Positions 26,852 through 35,952 of a stretch of 64,000 bases of DNA are shown one piece after another. This DNA is from Myxococcales bacterium. Its GTDB lineage: Bacteria > Myxococcota > Myxococcia > Myxococcales > JAKAPL01. The position numbers were made by a program, and so were the translations under genes. The stretch spans positions 26,693-90,692 of the forward strand of contig JAJXUD010000002.1 in assembly GCA_021783235.1 (NCBI GenBank), in the 5' to 3' direction. Each line of letters opens with the position of its first letter. Position 1 is the stretch's first letter. Below the pieces are notes generated by a model. That model had not been told where the DNA came from. It made no database searches and saw nothing but the letters and a program-made list of their open reading frames with translations.

Positions 26852-27118
26852 CTAGCGGGACGATGGCCGCCCCCGCCGGGCTCTCATGCTGCTGGGCCGC
26901 CTGACCAACTCGGCCAGGGGGACGCGGTACAGGTTCGCAAACACCACGAGAGATTCGAGCCCAAGGTTCTGAGCCCCGCCTTCGACGCTCTGAACGTACC
27001 GCGTGCTGACGCCGAGTTGCTCTGCCGCTTGCGCCTGAGTGAGTCCGCGTTCCCCGCGCAGCTCTGCGATGCGCCGCCCGACGTGCCGCTGAACGGTCTC
27101 CGGGTCGAGAGGCTGCAT
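26852..27118 (-). CDS. Cro/C1-type regulator, probable controller (C) protein of the restriction system
   Basis: This 88-aa protein contains a complete XRE helix-turn-helix (IAELRGERGLTQAQAAEQLG, then VSTRYVQSVEGGAQNLGLES). The size and placement, directly divergent from the restriction-modification gene, fit C proteins that time the expression of restriction relative to methylation. The 85-bp gap includes TTGACT at 27145 and an imperfect inverted repeat ACTAAA/ATAAGT (27148-27167) that could be its box, but this is weak. Confidence 0.75.
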   Translation of the reverse strand: MQPLDPETVQRHVGRRIAELRGERGLTQAQAAEQLGVSTRYVQSVEGGAQNLGLESLVVFANLYRVPLAELVRRPSSMRARRGRPSSR

Positions 27119-27203
27119 CCGGCGGACAGTCGGCCGGAATGCTCTTGACTAAAACGATGCCATAAGTTCGCCTTGTGCGGCGACGCTTCGGCGGCGCGAC
27201 CGC

Positions 27204-30200
27204 ATGCGGCTTCCTGACTTCCTGGCCAAGTGGGCCCACTCCGAGGCCCAAGAGCGAGCCAACAAGGACTCGTTCCTCTCGGACCTCTGCGACGTACTTG
27301 GAGTCCCACGCCCGGACCCGGCGGGCCCCGATCCCGAGCGGAATCGGTACGTCTTCGAGCGCGCCGTCGCCTTGTCGCACGAGGACGGCGTGGAGACGCT
27401 CGGGCGGATGGACCTCTACAAGGAGGACTGCTTCATCCTGGAGGCGAAGCAGGGGGCGGAGGCTGGCAGCAAGGCGGCCGTCGCGAAGCGGGGGACGCCG
27501 CGCTGGGAAGTCGCGATGCAGGATGCGTACGGCCAGGCGTTGAAGTACGCGCACCACCTCGACCGCCCGCCGCCGTTCGTCGTCACGTGCGACATCGGCT
27601 ACTGCTTCGACCTCTACGCCGCCTTCGGCGCAGAGCGCGCCTACCGCCCGTTCCCGAACGCGCGCCGCAACCGGATCTTCCTCGCGGACATCGGCAAGCA
27701 CCTCGACCTCTTTCGTGCGCTCTGGACGGACCCGCAGAGCGTCGACCCGTCGCGCAAGGCGATCAAGGTCACCCGCGACGTGGCCGCGCACCTCGCGGAG
27801 CTTGCCCGGGCGCTGGAGAAGGCCGGCAACAAGCCGGACGCCGTGGCGACGTTCCTCATGCGCTGCATCTTCACGATGTTCGCGGAGGATATCGGGTTGC
27901 TCCCCCGGCGCGTGTTCGTCGAGTACCTGGAGCGCACATGGATCCCTCACCCGGAGAGGTTCCCCAAGGGCGTGCAGTTCCTTTGGCGGAACATGGATAC
28001 GGGCGGCGGGACACCCGAGGGCGATCTGATCCTTCACTTCAACGGCGGGCTGTTCCACGACCCCACGGCCCTGCCGCTGTCGGCCGAGCAACTCGGGTTG
28101 CTCCTCGAAGCGGCGAGGTGCGATTGGTCGGAGGTCGAGCCTTCGATCTTCGGAACCTTGGTGGAGCGGGCCCTCGACCCCGAGGAGCGCCACCGGCTGG
28201 GAGCCCACTACACGCCTCGCGCCTACGTCGAGCGGTTGGTGCGCGCAACCGTCGAGGAACCACTGAGGGCGGAGTGGGACGCCATCCGCGCGGCTGTGCG
28301 CGTGCAGGTGGAGCAGGGCAAGACCGGGGGGGCGCGCAAGAGCGTCGCGGTGTTCTACCGGAAGCTTTGCGAGACGCGCGTGCTGGACCCCGCGTGTGGC
28401 ACGGGCAACTTCCTGTACGTCACCCTCGACCTCTTCAAGCGGTTGGAGACGGAGGTGCTGTCGCTCCACGGGCAGCTTGGAGAGACCGGCCAGGAGGACA
28501 TCGAGCGCGGCGCGATCGGCGTGACACCCGCGCGCTTCCACGGCATCGAGGTCAACCCGCGCGCGAAGGAGATCGCCGAGCTGGTGCTCTGGATCGGCTA
28601 CCTGCAATGGCACTTCCGGACGCACGGGAGCGCGGCCCCCCGAGAGCCCGTCCTCGGGGATTACCACACCGTCGAGTGCCGGGACGCCTTGCTCGCCTGG
28701 GACCGCGTGGAGCCGGCGGCCGACGATCGCGGCAAGCCGCTTCTGCGCTGGGACGGCAAGAGCACGAAGCCCCATCCGGTGACGGGCAAGGAGGTGCCCG
28801 ACGAGGCGAAGCGCGTCCTCGTCGAGCGCTACGTCAACCCGCGCAAGGCGGAATGGCCCGCGGCCGATTACATCGTCGGCAACCCGCCGTTCGTGGGCAA
28901 CAAGCGGATGCGGCAGGCACTCGGCGACGGCTACGTGGAAGCGCTCCGGTCCGCCTACACGGACGTGCCGGACACTAGCGATTTCGTCATGTTCTGGTGG
29001 GACATCGCCGCGCGCCTGACGCGGGCCGGGAAAGTCCAGAGGTTCGGCTTCATCACCACGAACAGCATCACGCAGGTTTTCGACCGGAAGGTGGTGGCGG
29101 CCCACCTCGACGGCGCCCCGCCGCTCTCCCTGGTCTTTGCGATCCCGGATCACCCGTGGGTCAAGAACGCGGACGGCGCCGCGGTGCGAATCGCGATGAC
29201 CGTGGGTGAGCCCGGCCCCTCCATCGGGCGCTTGGCAACCGTCGCCGGGGAGAGGAGTGGCGCGGACGCTGTTGACGTGACCTTTGCCGTGCAGGTCGGC
29301 CGGCTCAACCCTGACCTGACGGTCGGCGCCGCGGTGACGCGGGCCAAGCCACTTCGTGCCTGCTCCGAGCTTTGCTGGCAGGGCATGAAGCTCGTAGGGC
29401 CCCGCGATGGCCCTGGCTTCCTGCTCACGGAAGAGGAGCGGCTGGGGATCCCAAGGGCCGAGCGCGAGTTTGTCAAACCGTTCTTGAGCAACAAGGACTT
29501 CGTACAACGGTCCCGGGCCGCGTTCGTGATCGACCTATTCGGCCTGGAGGAAGGCAAGGCTCGCGAGCACTACCCGGCGCTGTACCAGCGCGCGGTCAAC
29601 TTCATAAAGCCCCACCGTGACCACGTCGCACGCAAGAATCACCGTGAGAACTGGTGGATCTTTGGGGAGCCTCGGCCCGGGATGCGTCAGGCGCTGCGCG
29701 GCCTTGCCCGGTACATCGTGACCCCCGAGGTCGCCAAGCATCGGCCGTTCGCGTTCGTCGAGGGTGCGACGGTTCCCGACGGTTCGCTATACGCGATCGC
29801 CAGTGACGACGCCTTCGTGCTCGGCGTGCTTTCAAGTCGCGCCCACGTGACGTGGGCGCTGGCCGCGGGTGGGACGCTGGAGGATCGGCCGCGCTATCAG
29901 AACGGCCCCTGCTTCGATCCCTTCCCGTTCCCTGACGCCTCCGCGCCGCAGAGGGCAGCCATCCGAAAGCTTGCCGAGGATCTCGACGCCCACCGGAAGC
30001 GGCAGCAAGCGGCGCACCCGGAGCTGACGATCACCGGGATGTACAACGTCCTCGCGAAGCTTCGCGAGGGCGAGGCCCTCTCGGACAAGGAGAAGGCGAT
30101 TCACGAAGCCGGGCTCGTCTCGGTGCTCCGGCAGATCCACGACGACCTCGACGCCGCGGTCTTCGCGGCCTACGGCTGGCCGGCGGACCTCGGGGATGAA

Positions 30201-30590
30201 GAGATCCTCGACCGGCTGGTGGCGCTGAACCATGAGCGGGCAGACGAGGAGGCGAAGGGCACCGTTCGGTGGCTGCGGCCCGAACTCCAGGCGAAAGGGC
30301 GGCGCGCCCAGGCCGAGCAGCGGGAAATGCTGGCGCTGCCGACCGCGAAGTCCGCGGAAGGCGGACGGGCGACCTGGCCCAAGGCGCTGCCCGAGCGCAT
30401 CGCCGCCGTCCGAGCAACCCTGCACGCGGGCCGGGGCCAGACGGTCGAAGCCGTCGCCGCGGGCTTCACCCGCGCCCCGCGCAAGGATGTCGAGCTGGCC
30501 CTGGACTCCCTCGCCGCGCTCGGCCTCGCCGTCGCCTACGAAGCCAAGCCCGGCCGCCTCTGGCGGTTGACGGCGCGCCGCGCCGCCTGA
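27204..30590 (+). CDS. MmeI-type single-chain restriction-modification enzyme (type IIL)
   Basis: This 1128-aa protein fuses an N-terminal PD-(D/E)XK nuclease to an N6-adenine methyltransferase. D70, E80 and K82 ([14 protein letters not shown]) give the D-x9-E-x-K spacing of the MmeI family. A helical connector follows. SAM motif I is [12 protein letters not shown] at D395 and the catalytic motif is NPPF at N560. A target-recognition region (about 650-900, with [12 protein letters not shown] and FDPFPFP) and C-terminal helices finish the protein. Such enzymes methylate one strand and cut at a distance. It lies divergent from a controller-like gene and 169 bp upstream of an Mrr-like gene. A pure methyltransferase is excluded by the intact nuclease triad; the recognition site is unknown. 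Confidence 0.88.
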   Translation: MRLPDFLAKWAHSEAQERANKDSFLSDLCDVLGVPRPDPAGPDPERNRYVFERAVALSHEDGVETLGRMDLYKEDCFILEAKQGAEAGSKAAVAKRGTPRWEVAMQDAYGQALKYAHHLDRPPPFVVTCDIGYCFDLYAAFGAERAYRPFPNARRNRIFLADIGKHLDLFRALWTDPQSVDPSRKAIKVTRDVAAHLAELARALEKAGNKPDAVATFLMRCIFTMFAEDIGLLPRRVFVEYLERTWIPHPERFPKGVQFLWRNMDTGGGTPEGDLILHFNGGLFHDPTALPLSAEQLGLLLEAARCDWSEVEPSIFGTLVERALDPEERHRLGAHYTPRAYVERLVRATVEEPLRAEWDAIRAAVRVQVEQGKTGGARKSVAVFYRKLCETRVLDPACGTGNFLYVTLDLFKRLETEVLSLHGQLGETGQEDIERGAIGVTPARFHGIEVNPRAKEIAELVLWIGYLQWHFRTHGSAAPREPVLGDYHTVECRDALLAWDRVEPAADDRGKPLLRWDGKSTKPHPVTGKEVPDEAKRVLVERYVNPRKAEWPAADYIVGNPPFVGNKRMRQALGDGYVEALRSAYTDVPDTSDFVMFWWDIAARLTRAGKVQRFGFITTNSITQVFDRKVVAAHLDGAPPLSLVFAIPDHPWVKNADGAAVRIAMTVGEPGPSIGRLATVAGERSGADAVDVTFAVQVGRLNPDLTVGAAVTRAKPLRACSELCWQGMKLVGPRDGPGFLLTEEERLGIPRAEREFVKPFLSNKDFVQRSRAAFVIDLFGLEEGKAREHYPALYQRAVNFIKPHRDHVARKNHRENWWIFGEPRPGMRQALRGLARYIVTPEVAKHRPFAFVEGATVPDGSLYAIASDDAFVLGVLSSRAHVTWALAAGGTLEDRPRYQNGPCFDPFPFPDASAPQRAAIRKLAEDLDAHRKRQQAAHPELTITGMYNVLAKLREGEALSDKEKAIHEAGLVSVLRQIHDDLDAAVFAAYGWPADLGDEEILDRLVALNHERADEEAKGTVRWLRPELQAKGRRAQAEQREMLALPTAKSAEGGRATWPKALPERIAAVRATLHAGRGQTVEAVAAGFTRAPRKDVELALDSLAALGLAVAYEAKPGRLWRLTARRAA

Positions 30591-30759
30591 CCTGCCGCGC
30601 AGCCGGTTTCCTGACGCTCCTCGACTGGCGAGGTAGAGTGCGCTGGGGCGCATGGCCCCTGGCCGTCGCGCTGCCCGAAGGCCCCCCATCCTCGGGCCGC
30701 GCGCGGCCGTCTCTCCCGCGCCGCTCGCGCGTGTGACCAAAGCCTGCTACACGGGCGCC

Positions 30760-31668
30760 ATGGCAGAGATCACGATCGAACGGAGCGGGATGCTCCAGCG
30801 GGAGCTGTTCGCGCTCCTCCTCGAACATCCCGAGGGCATGCGAGCGAAGGCCGCCGTCGCCGCGCTGGCGAGCCGCGTTCGCCTGACGCCGTACGAGGCC
30901 GGCAACTACGAGAGCGGCGGACGGCGCTTCGACAAGATCATCCGGTTCGCGACGGTCGGGCTGGCCAAGGCTGGGTGGCTTACGAAGAGCGTCGGGGTCT
31001 GGACCGTGACGGACGCCGGCAAGGAAGCCCTCGCAAGATTCACGACGCCCGAAGCGTTCTACCGCGAGGCTGCTCGGCTCTACAGCGCGTGGAAGTCGGC
31101 GGGGCTGGAAGGCGACGCGCCGACCACCGGGACCGTCGCCATCCCCGACGCCGAGGCCGCGGGCGGCGAACGCACGGCAACGATCACGTTCGAGCAGGCC
31201 GAGGAGCAGGCGTCCGAGGAGGCGACCGTTTTCCTCGCCAATCGGCCCCCGTACGAGGTCCAGGCCCTCGCGGCGGAGCTGCTTCGCGCGATGGGCTACT
31301 TCGTGACATGGGAGGCGCCGAAGGGAAAGGACGGCGGAATCGACATCATCGCGTTCCGCGACCCGCTCGGCGCGCAGCCGCCCCGGATCAAGGTGCAGGT
31401 CAAGCGAACGGCCGAGGCGGTCGCCGTCGAGGGGCTCCGCTCGTTCCTGGCCTTGATCGGGGACGGCGACATCGGGCTGTTCGTTAGCACGGGCGGATTC
31501 ACCCGCGACGCGCGCGAGGAGGCGCGCCGGCAAGAGAGCCGCCAGGTGACGCTCGTTGACGCGCCAGAGTTCTACGGGCTTTGGGCCCGGCACTATGAGA
31601 AGCTGAGCGAGCGGGCGAAGCGCACCTTCCCCCTGCGGCCGATCTGGTTTCTCGCGCCCGAAGAGTGA
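30760..31668 (+). CDS. Mrr-type restriction endonuclease
   Basis: This 302-aa protein has an N-terminal winged-helix Mrr_N domain (residues 10-90, LFALLLEHPEGMRAKAAVAALA; FDKIIRFATVGLAKAGWLTK). The C-terminal Mrr catalytic domain contains GKDGGIDIIAF (D191, D195) and KVQVKR (Q213, K215), the D-Q-x-K active site of this family. Mrr cuts DNA carrying foreign methylation. I chose the ATG at 30760 because the Mrr_N fold starts right after it. Encoded beside a methylating enzyme, it must tolerate that enzyme's own mark. The 169 bp upstream hold no gene. Confidence 0.88.
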   Translation: MAEITIERSGMLQRELFALLLEHPEGMRAKAAVAALASRVRLTPYEAGNYESGGRRFDKIIRFATVGLAKAGWLTKSVGVWTVTDAGKEALARFTTPEAFYREAARLYSAWKSAGLEGDAPTTGTVAIPDAEAAGGERTATITFEQAEEQASEEATVFLANRPPYEVQALAAELLRAMGYFVTWEAPKGKDGGIDIIAFRDPLGAQPPRIKVQVKRTAEAVAVEGLRSFLALIGDGDIGLFVSTGGFTRDAREEARRQESRQVTLVDAPEFYGLWARHYEKLSERAKRTFPLRPIWFLAPEE

Positions 31669-31696
31669 GCGCGGCACCTTGCCCTCTTGCGGCGGG

Positions 31697-32092
31697 CTAC
31701 CTTCGCCGTCTACCGCGGCCGATTGCGGAGAAGAGCACGATCGCGAAGGCCAGCCCGATCACGAACCGGAAGGCGACGATCGCCAGCACGGTCGCCACCG
31801 GGGCAAGGAGGATCCCGAGGACGACCACCGTAACCGAGACGTGTGCGGCAGTCTGCACGGCCGGGCTGACCGGGGCCTCGACGTGGGCCGAGTGGAAGCC
31901 GGTGCTCTGCCCGGTGCGACTCGTCCAGTAGAGGCCCGACCCCGGGATGCCCACCGTCCGCGTGACGCGGCCGTGCCCAAACGTCACGTGCGCGCCGCGG
32001 ACGCCGAGCGAGAGGGACGGGCCCGAGGCCGACCGGTTGATCCCGACGCCCGGGAAGAGGCGCGTGCGGCGGTAGAAGCGGAAGTTGCCCAT
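31697..32092 (-). CDS. DUF4236-domain membrane protein
   Basis: From the ATG at 32092 the product has 131 residues. It begins MGNFRFYRRTRLFPGVGINR and continues SASGPSLSLGVRGAHVTFG and TVGIPGSGLYWTS, the DUF4236 pattern. Two hydrophobic segments follow (VSVTVVVLGILLAPVATVLAIVAF and FVIGLAFAIVLFSAI). The function of the domain is unknown; it occurs widely in phages and mobile elements. It is convergent with mrr and encoded on the opposite strand from most island genes. Confidence 0.75.
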   Translation of the reverse strand: MGNFRFYRRTRLFPGVGINRSASGPSLSLGVRGAHVTFGHGRVTRTVGIPGSGLYWTSRTGQSTGFHSAHVEAPVSPAVQTAAHVSVTVVVLGILLAPVATVLAIVAFRFVIGLAFAIVLFSAIGRGRRRR

Positions 32093-32195
32093 CGGCACTC
32101 TGATCGTAGCACCGTCAGGGCCCGGGCGTAGAAAGAAGGGCGGTGCAGTAGCAAGTTGCACCGCCCCGAGGTCGGGGCCTGTTTCGGAGGACCCG

Positions 32196-32930
32196 ATGGC
32201 CGCCAAGAAAGCACGTACCCCTGACGCTGGCGTGCGCGCGGGGGCCGACTCTCACCCCGCCGTCGAGTGGCTCTGGGAATGGATGGGGCGCTTGTTCTTG
32301 GACCGCTTCGGTCGCATGCCGCTTCGCAAAGACGAGGACGCCGCGATCGTTCTCAAGATGCTCCGGGATACGACCCCTGTGGAAGCAACCCGCAAGCAGC
32401 GCGCGGCAGGCTGGAACCTGTGGATCAACGCGGTCACCGGCTACGTCCGGTCGCGAGAGTCCTGCCCACGGAGGTTCGACCTAACAAGTATCGCCCAAGA
32501 CAAGGGTGCCTTCGCGGCTGGCGGCGCGGAGGTACGGCGCCGTCTCATCGCGGGGGAGTCGCCCTTGCCAATCAACGGCTCTGCTCGATGGCCAATACCG
32601 CGCAGCGGCGACGAATCCACCCTGGCCTCCATCCTTGGGACGCATGATCACCCGTTGCATGACCTGCCCAAGAATCTGTGGACCCTCCCTGACCCGTGGG
32701 CGCCCTACCAAGGGGAGCACCGGGAATTGGTTTCGCCTCCGACCCTTATCGGCTGGGAGCAAATCCGCCCCGCGGTGGCCAAGCGCATGGACCGGCTCAA
32801 GGTTTCGGAACGCACGGCTCGCGCGTGGTGCAAGAAACACGGAGTTGCGGTCCACGACGATCGGGGCCGAAAGTGGGTCGACCAGGCGGACCTCGAACGG
32901 GCCGGAAAGCTTCCGGCCTCCCGGAAGTAA
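32196..32930 (+). CDS. Uncharacterised island protein with C-terminal HTH-like segment
   Basis: This 244-aa protein starts at the ATG at 32196, preceded by GGAGG (32186-32190). No family is recognised for residues 1-190, which include a Trp-rich helix (HPAVEWLWEWMGRLFLDRF). The C-terminal 50 residues (AKRMDRLKVSERTARAWCKK, then HGVAVHDDRGRKWVDQADLE) look like an HTH domain of the excisionase/MerR kind. It could be a regulator or a replication-initiation helper, since it ends inside the repeat cluster that precedes the replication module. Confidence 0.6.
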   Translation: MAAKKARTPDAGVRAGADSHPAVEWLWEWMGRLFLDRFGRMPLRKDEDAAIVLKMLRDTTPVEATRKQRAAGWNLWINAVTGYVRSRESCPRRFDLTSIAQDKGAFAAGGAEVRRRLIAGESPLPINGSARWPIPRSGDESTLASILGTHDHPLHDLPKNLWTLPDPWAPYQGEHRELVSPPTLIGWEQIRPAVAKRMDRLKVSERTARAWCKKHGVAVHDDRGRKWVDQADLERAGKLPASRK

Positions 32931-33034
32931 CTTCCGAGGTTCCGAACGTCCCGGAGGGGGCCGCGTAAAACCCTTGGGGTTGTGGGGTCGCCGCGCTTCC
33001 GACCCGGCGGAAGCGGACGCCCTGCCGCTTCCGA
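32901..33034. repeat. Cluster of TTCCGA/CGGAAG motifs before the replication module
   Basis: Four TTCCGA copies (32932, 32940, 32997, 33029) and inverted CGGAAG copies (32922, 33008) lie within about 130 bp. They include two compact palindromes: GCCGGAA-AGC-TTCCGGC at 32901-32917 and CGGAAGT-A-ACTTCCG at 32922-32936. The cluster spans the end of the upstream gene and the 142-bp gap before the HTH gene. It could be an origin or a regulator binding array; the spacing is irregular, so iteron status is uncertain. Confidence 0.4.
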
Positions 33035-33072
33035 ACAGACGGGGCTGAGCTGCACGCGCCATCCTTGGGCGC

Positions 33073-33510
33073 ATGCGACAGAGCCGAACCAATCCGTTTG
33101 TCCGCGGTGAACCCCTCGCGTCGGACCTCCGCGAAGCGCTGGCCGCCCTGGTCGCGCACGCTGGCGAGCGAGCCGCCACGAGCCGACTCGGCATCCCGCG
33201 CGCGACACTTGCGCGGGCCCTCGCTGGCTTGGGGTTGCGCCGTGGAACTGCGGTGCTCATCGGGGAGCGGCTCGCCCACCTGCCGCCCCCCGGAGCGCAC
33301 CGGAGGCCGGCCGTGACCCGACGCCGCGGCGAGAACGCGCACGAGCTGATAGCCGAGGCCGAGCGATTGTACCGCGCGGGGGTGGCGCCGCGTGAGGCGC
33401 GGCACCGCCTCGTGGCGGCCAATACCGCCGCGCCGTCGCCGATCCCACGTCACGAGGTGGGCGAGCTGGTCGCCATGATCTGGGGGCTGCCGCTACGGAG
33501 AAGCCGGTGA
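33073..33510 (+). CDS. Small HTH-like island protein
   Basis: This 145-aa protein contains a helix-turn-helix-like segment at about residues 25-60 (LVAHAGERAATSRLGIPRAT followed by LARALAGLGLRRGTA), resembling a Fis- or Cro-like fold. A second, helical half is rich in Arg and Ala (ELIAEAERLYRAGVAPREAR). It overlaps the DUF3987 gene by four bases (GTGA) and therefore heads the replication module. A role as replication regulator is an inference from position. Confidence 0.6.
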   Translation: MRQSRTNPFVRGEPLASDLREALAALVAHAGERAATSRLGIPRATLARALAGLGLRRGTAVLIGERLAHLPPPGAHRRPAVTRRRGENAHELIAEAERLYRAGVAPREARHRLVAANTAAPSPIPRHEVGELVAMIWGLPLRRSR

Positions 33511-34889
33511 CGGCAACGCACGCCGCGGACCCTTACCGCGCTTATGGCGCTTACCGCGCACCCTCTCCTCCTGTCGCTTCCGAGCCTAACCCACCGGAAC
33601 TTGGATCCGAGGCCTTTCATGGGCTGGCCGGCCAGGTAGTCGGAACGATCAGCCCAGAGACCGAGGCTGACCCGGTTGCCCTCCTCGCTCACCTCCTCGT
33701 CATGTTCGGGGACTGCGCCGGGCGAGCGCCGCACGCGAAGGTCGGCGCGGCGCAGCACACCGCCAACCTGTTCGCCGTCATGGTGGGGACCTCCTCGAAG
33801 GGCAGGAAGGGAACGGCGGCCGAGGCAATCAAGCCGCTGTTCCAGACCGTCGACTCCGACTGGACGCGCGATCGTCTGCAAGGCGGGCTCTCGAGCGGCG
33901 AGGGGCTGATCTGGGCAGTCCGCGACCCCATCAGCAAGAAGGAGCCGATCCGGGAAGGCAAGGGTCGGTCCAAGAAGATCGTCGGCTACCAAGACCTGAT
34001 GGTTGACGGTGGGGTGGCCGACAAGCGGTTGCTGTTGCTGGAGACCGAGTTCGCGGGCGTTCTCCGAGTTCTCGACCGGGACGGCAACACTTTGTCAGCG
34101 ATCGTCCGGCAGGCATGGGACACGGGAACGCTTCGAACGCTGACGAAGAATTCCCCTGCCGTCGCCACGGACGCCCACATCGCGATCGTCGGTCACATCA
34201 CCAAGGAAGAGCTACTCCGCTACCTCGACCGAACCGAGAGCGCCAACGGCTTTGGAAACCGCTTTCTGTGGTTTCTCGTCAAGCGCTCGAAGCTGTTGCC
34301 CGAGGGCGGCGATCTCAGTGACGCCAAGTTGGCCGACCTTCGCCGCGACCTTCAAGCGGCGGTCGACTTCTCCAGAGGAGTTGGCGAGCTGCGGCGCGAC
34401 CCGACGGCACGGGCAAGGTGGGCCACCATCTACGAGGAGCTGGCGGCAGAGCGGGCGGGGCTTGCGGGGGCGCTCACAAGCCGTGCCGAGGCCCAGGTGC
34501 TCCGTTTATCGGTTCTCTATGCGCTCCTCGATCGCTCCCGCGAGATCGCGGTGGCCCACCTCGACGCGGCCCTTGCCGTCTGGCGGTACGCCGAGGACTC
34601 GGTGTGCGCGATCTTCGGGGACTCGCTCGGCGATCCCGTCGCGGATGAGATTCTCCGGTCGCTACACGCTGCCGCCCTCGGCCTAACGAGGGACGAGATC
34701 AGGGAACTGTTCGCCCGCCACAAGTCGTCCGAGCAGATCGGACGTGCCCTCGACGCCCTCAGTCGGGCGGGGATGGCCCGATGCACTGCTGAAAAGACCC
34801 GCGGGAGGCCAGCCGAGCGGTGGATTGCAGTCCCACAGGCTGCGCGGAAAGCGCGGTATGTCCCCCGCGAGCCTGGCGAGGAAGGGTGA
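33507..34889 (+). CDS. DUF3987-type replication protein (P-loop ATPase-like)
   Basis: This 460-aa protein has the DUF3987 layout: an N-terminal pre-domain (ALLAHLLVMFGDCAGRAPHA) and a P-loop-like segment VGTSSKGRKGTA at about residue 93. DKRLLLLETEFAGVLRVLDR and DAHIAIVGHITKEELLRYLD follow, then FGNRFLWFLVKRSKLLP, and a C-terminal helical domain ends in a winged-helix (GLTRDEIRELFARHKSSEQI). The family is found in prophages, satellites and plasmids next to primases and is thought to act as a replicative helicase-like factor. GTG start, coupled to the upstream gene. It is flanked at both ends by a 31-bp inverted repeat. Confidence 0.75.
   Translation: MTATHAADPYRAYGAYRAPSPPVASEPNPPELGSEAFHGLAGQVVGTISPETEADPVALLAHLLVMFGDCAGRAPHAKVGAAQHTANLFAVMVGTSSKGRKGTAAEAIKPLFQTVDSDWTRDRLQGGLSSGEGLIWAVRDPISKKEPIREGKGRSKKIVGYQDLMVDGGVADKRLLLLETEFAGVLRVLDRDGNTLSAIVRQAWDTGTLRTLTKNSPAVATDAHIAIVGHITKEELLRYLDRTESANGFGNRFLWFLVKRSKLLPEGGDLSDAKLADLRRDLQAAVDFSRGVGELRRDPTARARWATIYEELAAERAGLAGALTSRAEAQVLRLSVLYALLDRSREIAVAHLDAALAVWRYAEDSVCAIFGDSLGDPVADEILRSLHAAALGLTRDEIRELFARHKSSEQIGRALDALSRAGMARCTAEKTRGRPAERWIAVPQAARKARYVPREPGEEG
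33530..33560 (+). repeat. Left arm of a 31-bp inverted repeat around the DUF3987 gene
   Basis: This arm contains two direct copies of CTTACCGCGC at 33532-33541 and 33550-33559 (18-bp period). Its reverse complement matches 34907-34937 with only two mismatches. It lies inside the first codons of the DUF3987 gene and encodes the odd peptide YRAYGAYRA. Confidence 0.75.
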
Positions 34890-34894
34890 TCGCC

Positions 34895-35758
34895 ATGGAG
34901 ACACCCTGCGCGGTAAGCGCGAAAAGCGCGGTAAGGGGGGTGGGGACATCGGAAGGGCTCGGCGCCGCCGCGCTCGACCTCACCCGCCGCGGCGCCCGGG
35001 TCTTCCCCTGCCAGCCACGAGGCAAGGTCCCGTTGGCGACCCACGGATGCCGTGACGCCAGCACGGACGAGGCCACGATCCGCGCCTGGTGGGCCCGGTG
35101 GCCCAACGCCAACGTCGGGCTCGCCACGGGGAACGGGCTGCTCGTTCTCGACGTGGACCCGCGCCACGGCGGGGACGAGAGCCTCGCCGAGCTGGCCGAG
35201 CTGCCGCCGACGCGCGAGGCCCTGACCGGCGGGGGCGGCAGGCACTTGTTCTACCGGGGCGAGGCGCGTTGCTCTGCCGGCCGCCTCGGGCCGGGCCTCG
35301 ACGTGCGCGGGGCCGGGGGCTACGTGGTCGCGCCGCCGAGCGTCCACCCCTCGGGCTCGCTCTACCGCTGGCACCCGAGCCTCGGCCTGGCCCACCCCGT
35401 TGCCGACGCCCCCGACTGGCTTCTCGAACGGCTCGCAGACCGCCCCAGGGCCGCCGTGGCGCGTTCGCCGCTCACGGTGCCCACGGACCTCGGCCGGTGC
35501 GTCCGGCGGGCCAGGGGGTGGCTCCAGTGCGTTCCAGGTGCCGTCTCCGGGCAGGGCGGCCACAACGCCACATTCAGGGCCGCCCTCGGCCTGGTGCGCG
35601 GCTTCGACCTGCCTGAAGACGTGGCGCTGGCGCTTCTCGCCGAGTGGAATGAACGGTGCGAGCCGCCGTGGTCCGAGCGCGAGCTGCGGCACAAGGTCGA
35701 AAGCGCCACCCGCGCGAGCGCAGAGCGCGGCTACCTGCTCACCCGAGGGGCCGCGTGA
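34895..35758 (+). CDS. Bifunctional DNA primase/polymerase (Prim-Pol)
   Basis: This 287-aa protein is a Prim-Pol of the kind found on plasmids and satellites: AALDLTRRGARVFPCQPRGK, a catalytic Asp pair in LVLDVDPRHGG (D86, D88), TGGGGRHLFYRG with H117, and LDVRGAGGYVVAPPSVHPSG. A C-terminal primase-linked helical domain follows (ALALLAEWNERCEPPWSERE), which often precedes a helicase. Here the helicase-like part would be supplied by the separate DUF3987 protein. I use the ATG at 34895, 5 bp after the upstream stop. The right inverted-repeat arm lies in its first codons. Confidence 0.88.
   Translation: METPCAVSAKSAVRGVGTSEGLGAAALDLTRRGARVFPCQPRGKVPLATHGCRDASTDEATIRAWWARWPNANVGLATGNGLLVLDVDPRHGGDESLAELAELPPTREALTGGGGRHLFYRGEARCSAGRLGPGLDVRGAGGYVVAPPSVHPSGSLYRWHPSLGLAHPVADAPDWLLERLADRPRAAVARSPLTVPTDLGRCVRRARGWLQCVPGAVSGQGGHNATFRAALGLVRGFDLPEDVALALLAEWNERCEPPWSERELRHKVESATRASAERGYLLTRGAA
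34907..34937 (+). repeat. Right arm of the 31-bp inverted repeat
   Basis: Two copies of GCGCGGTAAG at 34908-34917 and 34926-34935, again 18 bp apart, in the opposite orientation to the left arm at 33530-33560. Related partial copies, GCGCGGAAAG and GCGCGGTATG, occur at 34842-34860 near the end of the DUF3987 gene. Together they form a symmetrical motif array around that gene. Confidence 0.75.
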
Positions 35759-35763
35759 GATCC

Positions 35764-35952
35764 ATGGGCGACAGGCCGGCGCTCGACCGTGCCGCGAAAG
35801 CCTGGAGCTCGGCCGTGCTCCACCTCGGGCCGCTGGACCGCTGCCAACCGCGCCCGCGGCCAGCGCGCGGGGGCCACTCAATCCGCTTCTGCTTCGCCTG
35901 CCAGTCGCCCGTCGCGACCGGCGCCACCTGCCCGAGGTGTCGTCATGCCTGA
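35764..35952 (+). CDS. Very small zinc-ribbon protein
   Basis: This 62-aa protein ends with FCFACQSPVATGATCPRCRH, a C-x2-C-x8-C-x2-C zinc ribbon. The N-terminal part is short and basic. The ATG at 35764 is 5 bp after the Prim-Pol stop and its own stop overlaps the next start by 8 bases, so it is translated as part of the replication module. It may assist Prim-Pol or bind DNA; nothing more can be said. Confidence 0.6.
   Translation: MGDRPALDRAAKAWSSAVLHLGPLDRCQPRPRPARGGHSIRFCFACQSPVATGATCPRCRHA

Noticed and set aside
27119..27203. Clear C-box and promoter for the restriction gene
   Set aside because: TTGACT is present but no -10 at proper spacing, and the inverted repeat is too imperfect to call as a separate feature.
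27204..30590. BREX PglX or DISARM methylase
   Set aside because: The N-terminal D-x9-E-x-K nuclease and absence of BREX or DISARM partner genes fit an MmeI-type enzyme better.
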